A stretch of 64,000 nt of DNA, from the NCBI GenBank assembly GCA_021812985.1, contig JAKAMG010000005.1, positions 69,280 to 133,279 on the forward strand. Direction: 5' to 3'. Shown one piece after another: positions 62,772-64,000 of the stretch. The stretch's first letter is position 1. Every line of letters begins with the position of its first letter. The translations under genes were made by a program, and so were the position numbers. The notes under the pieces are model-generated. The model was not told the origin of the DNA, made no database searches, and was given only the letters and a program-made list of their open reading frames with translations. The DNA comes from Bacteroidota bacterium (GTDB taxonomy: Bacteria; Bacteroidota; Ignavibacteria; Kryptoniales; JAKASW01).

Positions 62772-64000
62772 TCAGTTGCCAGCCTGGGCAGGCCTCATCC
62801 CAAGCGCATCGAGATAGCCTTTATTAACCTGGCACTTACTAAGGACAGAATTCGCTATGAAATCTCTCATAGCCTTCTCGACAACGCTTATGACCGGCCG
62901 GTTTGCCCGGATACCGGCGTATGTTGACCTGTCACTATCGGCAAATTTCATGATGGACTCATACTCCGGAGTCAGCGGTATCGAGACAACACAGGCCTTT
63001 GATCCGAGCTTCTTGTACGGCCAGAAACACCATCCGACATCGTTCCTCTCGAGCATCCGTCGAAACGACGCGATCCAGCCGTCACTGTTCTCGCCCGACT
63101 CTCCCAGCCATACCGGTACATCCGAGCTGTCGCGAAAGTCCAGATACTCCCGGATCACACTATCGGTCGTGTCACTCCAGTATTTGTGAAAGGTATAGAC
63201 GCATTTTTTGTCGAAAGGCCTGCCGAATACTCTGAAGTTTGAATCCCACTGTGCCCCGCCGAGGATTACGATGTGGTTTGTGTCGACTTCCCTGATTGCG
63301 GACGTGATTCTCTTGTAGAGGGGCTCGAGCTTCGGGTTCAACTTTTCCACATCGAAATATGGAGCTATCGGCTCGTTGAGCAGGTCATACCCAAGAATCT
63401 CTGTACGGTCTCTATACCTCTCAGCCAACTTCTTCCATAGAGCAACGGTCAGTTCCTGACTCGGTTCGCTCTCAAACAAAAAAGGATAGCCATAACTGTC
63501 GTCAATGTTGTCTCCCGTTTGGCCTCCAGGTGCGCAATGCATGTCAAGTATGACATACAACCCGACTTCCCCGCACCATGACACAACGCTGTCCAGCAGT
63601 TTGAAGCCTGTCGAATCCCACTCCGGCGGATCGCCCTCACGCACGAAGAGGCGATAGTCGAAAGGTACCCTGACAGAATTGAACCCGGCGCTTTTAATGA
63701 ATGCTATGTCTTTCCTCGTCACGTAATTTTTCCGAAACGCATCCCAGAATTCGGCAGACTTTGCGGGGCCCACCAATTCGTTAAACACTTCATAAATTAG
63801 GCGAGGCGAGTTGGCATTCTTGAATTTGAACATGTACCCTTCAGGCTCGAGCCAGTTGCCCAGGTTAATACCCTTTAGAAGAAAAGACTTCCCATCCGGC
63901 ATCACTATTTCCCTCCCCCTGGTTGAGACAAAGCCTTCTCCCGCGACAGCTGGAATCACCATTAACGCAATGATCGCCGGGAGCAATAACGCATGGCTCG
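62772..64000 (-). CDS. GH5 glucanase without type IX tail (N-terminus may extend past the window)
   Basis: About 404 residues are visible from a TTG at 63986; the frame is open to the window edge and no ATG lies in frame, so the true start probably lies beyond 64000. A hydrophobic export signal (LLLPAIIALMVIPAVAG) is followed by a GH5 barrel with KGINLGNWLEPEGYMF, VILDMHCAPGGQ, acid/base LLNEP (Glu205) and nucleophile WLGESGE (Glu296), numbered from 63986. It ends soon after the barrel, with neither CBM nor type IX tail, unlike the paralogue at 50531. It may act on shorter glucans in the periplasm. It precedes the sensor cassette by 204 bp. Confidence 0.88.
   Translation of the reverse strand, partial: SHALLLPAIIALMVIPAVAGEGFVSTRGREIVMPDGKSFLLKGINLGNWLEPEGYMFKFKNANSPRLIYEVFNELVGPAKSAEFWDAFRKNYVTRKDIAFIKSAGFNSVRVPFDYRLFVREGDPPEWDSTGFKLLDSVVSWCGEVGLYVILDMHCAPGGQTGDNIDDSYGYPFLFESEPSQELTVALWKKLAERYRDRTEILGYDLLNEPIAPYFDVEKLNPKLEPLYKRITSAIREVDTNHIVILGGAQWDSNFRVFGRPFDKKCVYTFHKYWSDTTDSVIREYLDFRDSSDVPVWLGESGENSDGWIASFRRMLERNDVGWCFWPYKKLGSKACVVSIPLTPEYESIMKFADSDRSTYAGIRANRPVISVVEKAMRDFIANSVLSKCQVNKGYLDALGMRPAQAGN

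Noticed and set aside
1-64000. Search for CRISPR arrays, tRNA genes, rRNA and insertion sequences
   Set aside because: No regularly spaced repeats, cloverleaf-like segments, rRNA blocks or transposase motifs were recognised by reading; a covariance-model scan would be needed to exclude small RNAs.

Overview
The window comes from a Gram-negative, plant-polysaccharide- and glycan-degrading bacterium of the FCB group. Many secreted proteins end in a type IX (Por) secretion tail opening with an N-Y-P-N-P-F-N-P motif. There are TonB-dependent outer-membrane receptors with carboxypeptidase-like N-terminal domains and PorV/PorQ-like proteins, but no SusD. Strong Shine-Dalgarno sequences (GGAGG, AGGAG) precede most genes and two clear TTGACA-N17-TAnnnT promoters are present. 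Both are unlike classical Bacteroidia or Flavobacteriia and fit an Ignavibacteria-like lineage better; Calditrichota, KSB1 or Marinimicrobia-type relatives cannot be excluded. All genes but one (a GH2 lipoprotein) are on the minus strand. No rRNA, tRNA, CRISPR array or insertion sequence was seen.

Region 1 (1-26.5 kb) is a pectin/uronate locus made of three transcription units. From right to left they are: DUF4861 - TonB receptor - VPNPY surface protein - PorV-like - GH105 - DUF4350 - uxaC; lacI - eda - kdgK - GH43 - SGNH esterase; and pectin methylesterase - alpha/beta esterase - two paralogous type IX-secreted repeat proteins, the last cut by the window edge. Each unit is preceded by copies of the same AACTTAAnCGnT-type motif. 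Two of these sit directly downstream of a TTGACA-N17 promoter, so the LacI-family protein probably controls the whole region. The encoded steps are demethylation and deacetylation of pectin, removal of side chains, hydrolysis of unsaturated oligogalacturonides, and uronate conversion to KDG, KDPG, then pyruvate plus glyceraldehyde-3-phosphate. Altronate/tagaturonate enzymes and KduI/KduD are not in the window.

Region 2 (26.5-34.2 kb) holds GH89, GH92 and, divergently, a GH2 lipoprotein: an alpha-N-acetylglucosaminidase, alpha-mannosidase and beta-mannosidase-like set that suggests glycoprotein or N-glycan-like substrates. A perfect 10-bp inverted repeat lies in the divergent promoter region.

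Region 3 (34.3-42.7 kb) repeats the module of region 1: TonB receptor - VPNPY surface protein - PorV-like, followed by an Asp-box propeller protein with a type IX tail. It is bounded on both sides by intrinsic terminators.

Region 4 (42.7-64 kb) reads as a beta-glucan locus under a membrane-anchored sugar-binding protein, a histidine kinase and a sigma-54 response regulator. It continues with a multi-parvulin chaperone, GH16, a WG-repeat protein, GH5, GH3, a sodium/solute symporter and a CBM9 protein; a second GH5 lies upstream at the right edge. The most noteworthy systems are the twice-occurring SusD-less receptor/VPNPY/PorV triad, the LacI regulon with tandem 12-bp operators, and the solute-binding-protein/kinase/sigma-54 three-gene sensor leading a glucanase operon.
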